Positions 6,206 through 6,773 of a stretch of DNA of 6,773 nt are shown here, in pieces. Positions within the stretch are counted from its first letter, which is position 1, and each line of letters starts with the position of its first letter. Under the pieces are notes generated by a model that was not told the DNA's origin, searched no databases, and worked only from the letters and a program-made list of their open reading frames with translations. This stretch comes from JBAZKK01 sp041650795 (GTDB lineage Bacteria > Omnitrophota > Gorgyraeia > Gygaellales > Profunditerraquicolaceae), in the NCBI GenBank assembly GCA_041650795.1, contig JBAZKK010000040.1, forward strand, positions 1 through 6,773. Direction: 5' to 3'. The translations under genes were made by a program, and so were the position numbers.

Positions 6206-6769
6206 ATGAGGAAGCTAATTATAGTTATCGCGGGTATATTAGTGGCAGGATTAGGGTGCGCGCGGGTACGGGTCGAGGGCCCTAAAGAGCCTATTAAAGT
6301 AGATATCTCGATGCGCCTGGATATCTATCAGCATGTCGCCAAGGAATTAGACGATATTGAAAGTATTGTTTCGGGCAGTAAGGATAAAGGAAGCCTCTTG
6401 AATATTTTTGTAACCGATGCCTACGCTCAAGGAAGTTTAAGCGCGGATATCGAGAAAGCGGCCTTGAGCCGCAGGGACAGGCGCCCGGAGCTGATCGTGT
6501 TGGAGCAAAAGGGTATAGTGGGTGAAAATAAGTCCGGCCTGGTCCAGATAATGCCGGGCAGCGGAGCCGATGCCGCGGCAAACGCGCTGGTCGGACAGGA
6601 GAATAATGACCGGATGGCCATTTACAGGTCTGTGGCGGAAAAAAACGGCGTCTCGCTTGACGAAGTCCAAAAGATGAATGCTAAACGCCTGCAGTCGGAT
6701 GCTCCCTCAGGAACGCCTGTAGAAGCCCTCAATGTGCAGAGCGGCGCGTATGAGTGGAAGGTGAAGTAA
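6206..6769 (+). CDS. Lipoprotein: YnbE-like N-terminal domain fused to YdbL-like DUF1318 domain
   Basis: The product has 187 residues and is complete. Residues 1-17 are a lipoprotein signal (R2, K3, then a hydrophobic core) ending AGLG before C18. The lipobox is imperfect, with G at -3 and L at -2. Residue +2 is Ala, not Asp, so sorting to the outer membrane is expected. Residues 18-45 (CARVRVEGPKEPIKVDISM and on) match the small lipoprotein YnbE, including its PKEPI core followed by an alternating beta strand. After a linker (about 50-77), residues 78-187 match YdbL/DUF1318: KGIVGENKSG (102-111), then NDRMAIYRSVAEKNGVSLDEV (134-154), KRLQ and a C-terminal AYEW. In E. coli these are two separate genes after ydbH; the gene order here is the same with ynbE and ydbL joined. 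YnbE is thought to polymerise by beta-strand addition and to contact YdbH, with YdbL as a periplasmic helper. It has its own promoter and a strong ribosome binding site. The family assignments rest on motif memory, and the YnbE part is short. Confidence 0.82.
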   Translation: MRKLIIVIAGILVAGLGCARVRVEGPKEPIKVDISMRLDIYQHVAKELDDIESIVSGSKDKGSLLNIFVTDAYAQGSLSADIEKAALSRRDRRPELIVLEQKGIVGENKSGLVQIMPGSGADAAANALVGQENNDRMAIYRSVAEKNGVSLDEVQKMNAKRLQSDAPSGTPVEALNVQSGAYEWKVK

Positions 6770-6773
6770 TAGT

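Overview
The window reads as a piece of chromosome from a diderm (Gram-negative-type), uncultivated-style bacterium. The best guess is Omnitrophota or a similar lineage, held at moderate confidence only. The reasons are an outer-membrane-type lipoprotein paired with a YdbH/AsmA-like inner-membrane protein, sigma70-type extended -10 promoters, AGGAGG ribosome binding sites, and a GGGGTCAGACC palindrome of the kind I associate with such genomes. No phage, plasmid, CRISPR, tRNA or rRNA gene was recognised. All four genes lie on the + strand and the window is almost fully coding.

Layout. (1) Positions 1-4119 hold the 3' part of a very large signalling gene, cut by the window edge just before its Walker A motif. 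It encodes an AAA_16/COG3899-type ATPase, a long TPR-like helical region, a GAF sensor domain and a C-terminal SpoIIE/RsbU-type PP2C phosphatase. (2) Positions 4120-4224 are a short intergenic region. It holds a perfect 23-bp-arm palindrome (4144-4205), immediately followed by two overlapping TATAAT boxes. The second box is placed so that transcription would start on the A of the next ATG. (3) Positions 4225-4965 encode a DUF169 (COG2043) protein of unknown function, with no Shine-Dalgarno and probably leaderless. (4) Positions 4988-6136, 22 bp downstream, encode a short YdbH/AsmA-like inner-membrane-anchored periplasmic protein. (5) Positions 6206-6769 encode a lipoprotein with its own extended -10 promoter and strong RBS. 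It appears to be a natural fusion of YnbE (N-terminal) and YdbL/DUF1318 (C-terminal).

How they may work together. In Escherichia coli, ydbH-ynbE-ydbL form an operon. YdbH (inner membrane, AsmA/TamB-like) and YnbE (outer-membrane lipoprotein) build an intermembrane bridge linked to phospholipid homeostasis, and YdbL is a periplasmic helper. Genes 4 and 5 look like a compact version: a bridge protein less than half the E. coli length, and the lipoprotein and helper joined in one chain. The DUF169 gene is probably co-transcribed with the YdbH-like gene, but its role is unknown. The large ATPase-TPR-GAF-phosphatase gene is separated by the palindrome and is probably functionally unrelated. The main points of interest are the YnbE-YdbL fusion, the compact bridge, the palindrome abutting a leaderless promoter, and the architecture of the signalling protein.
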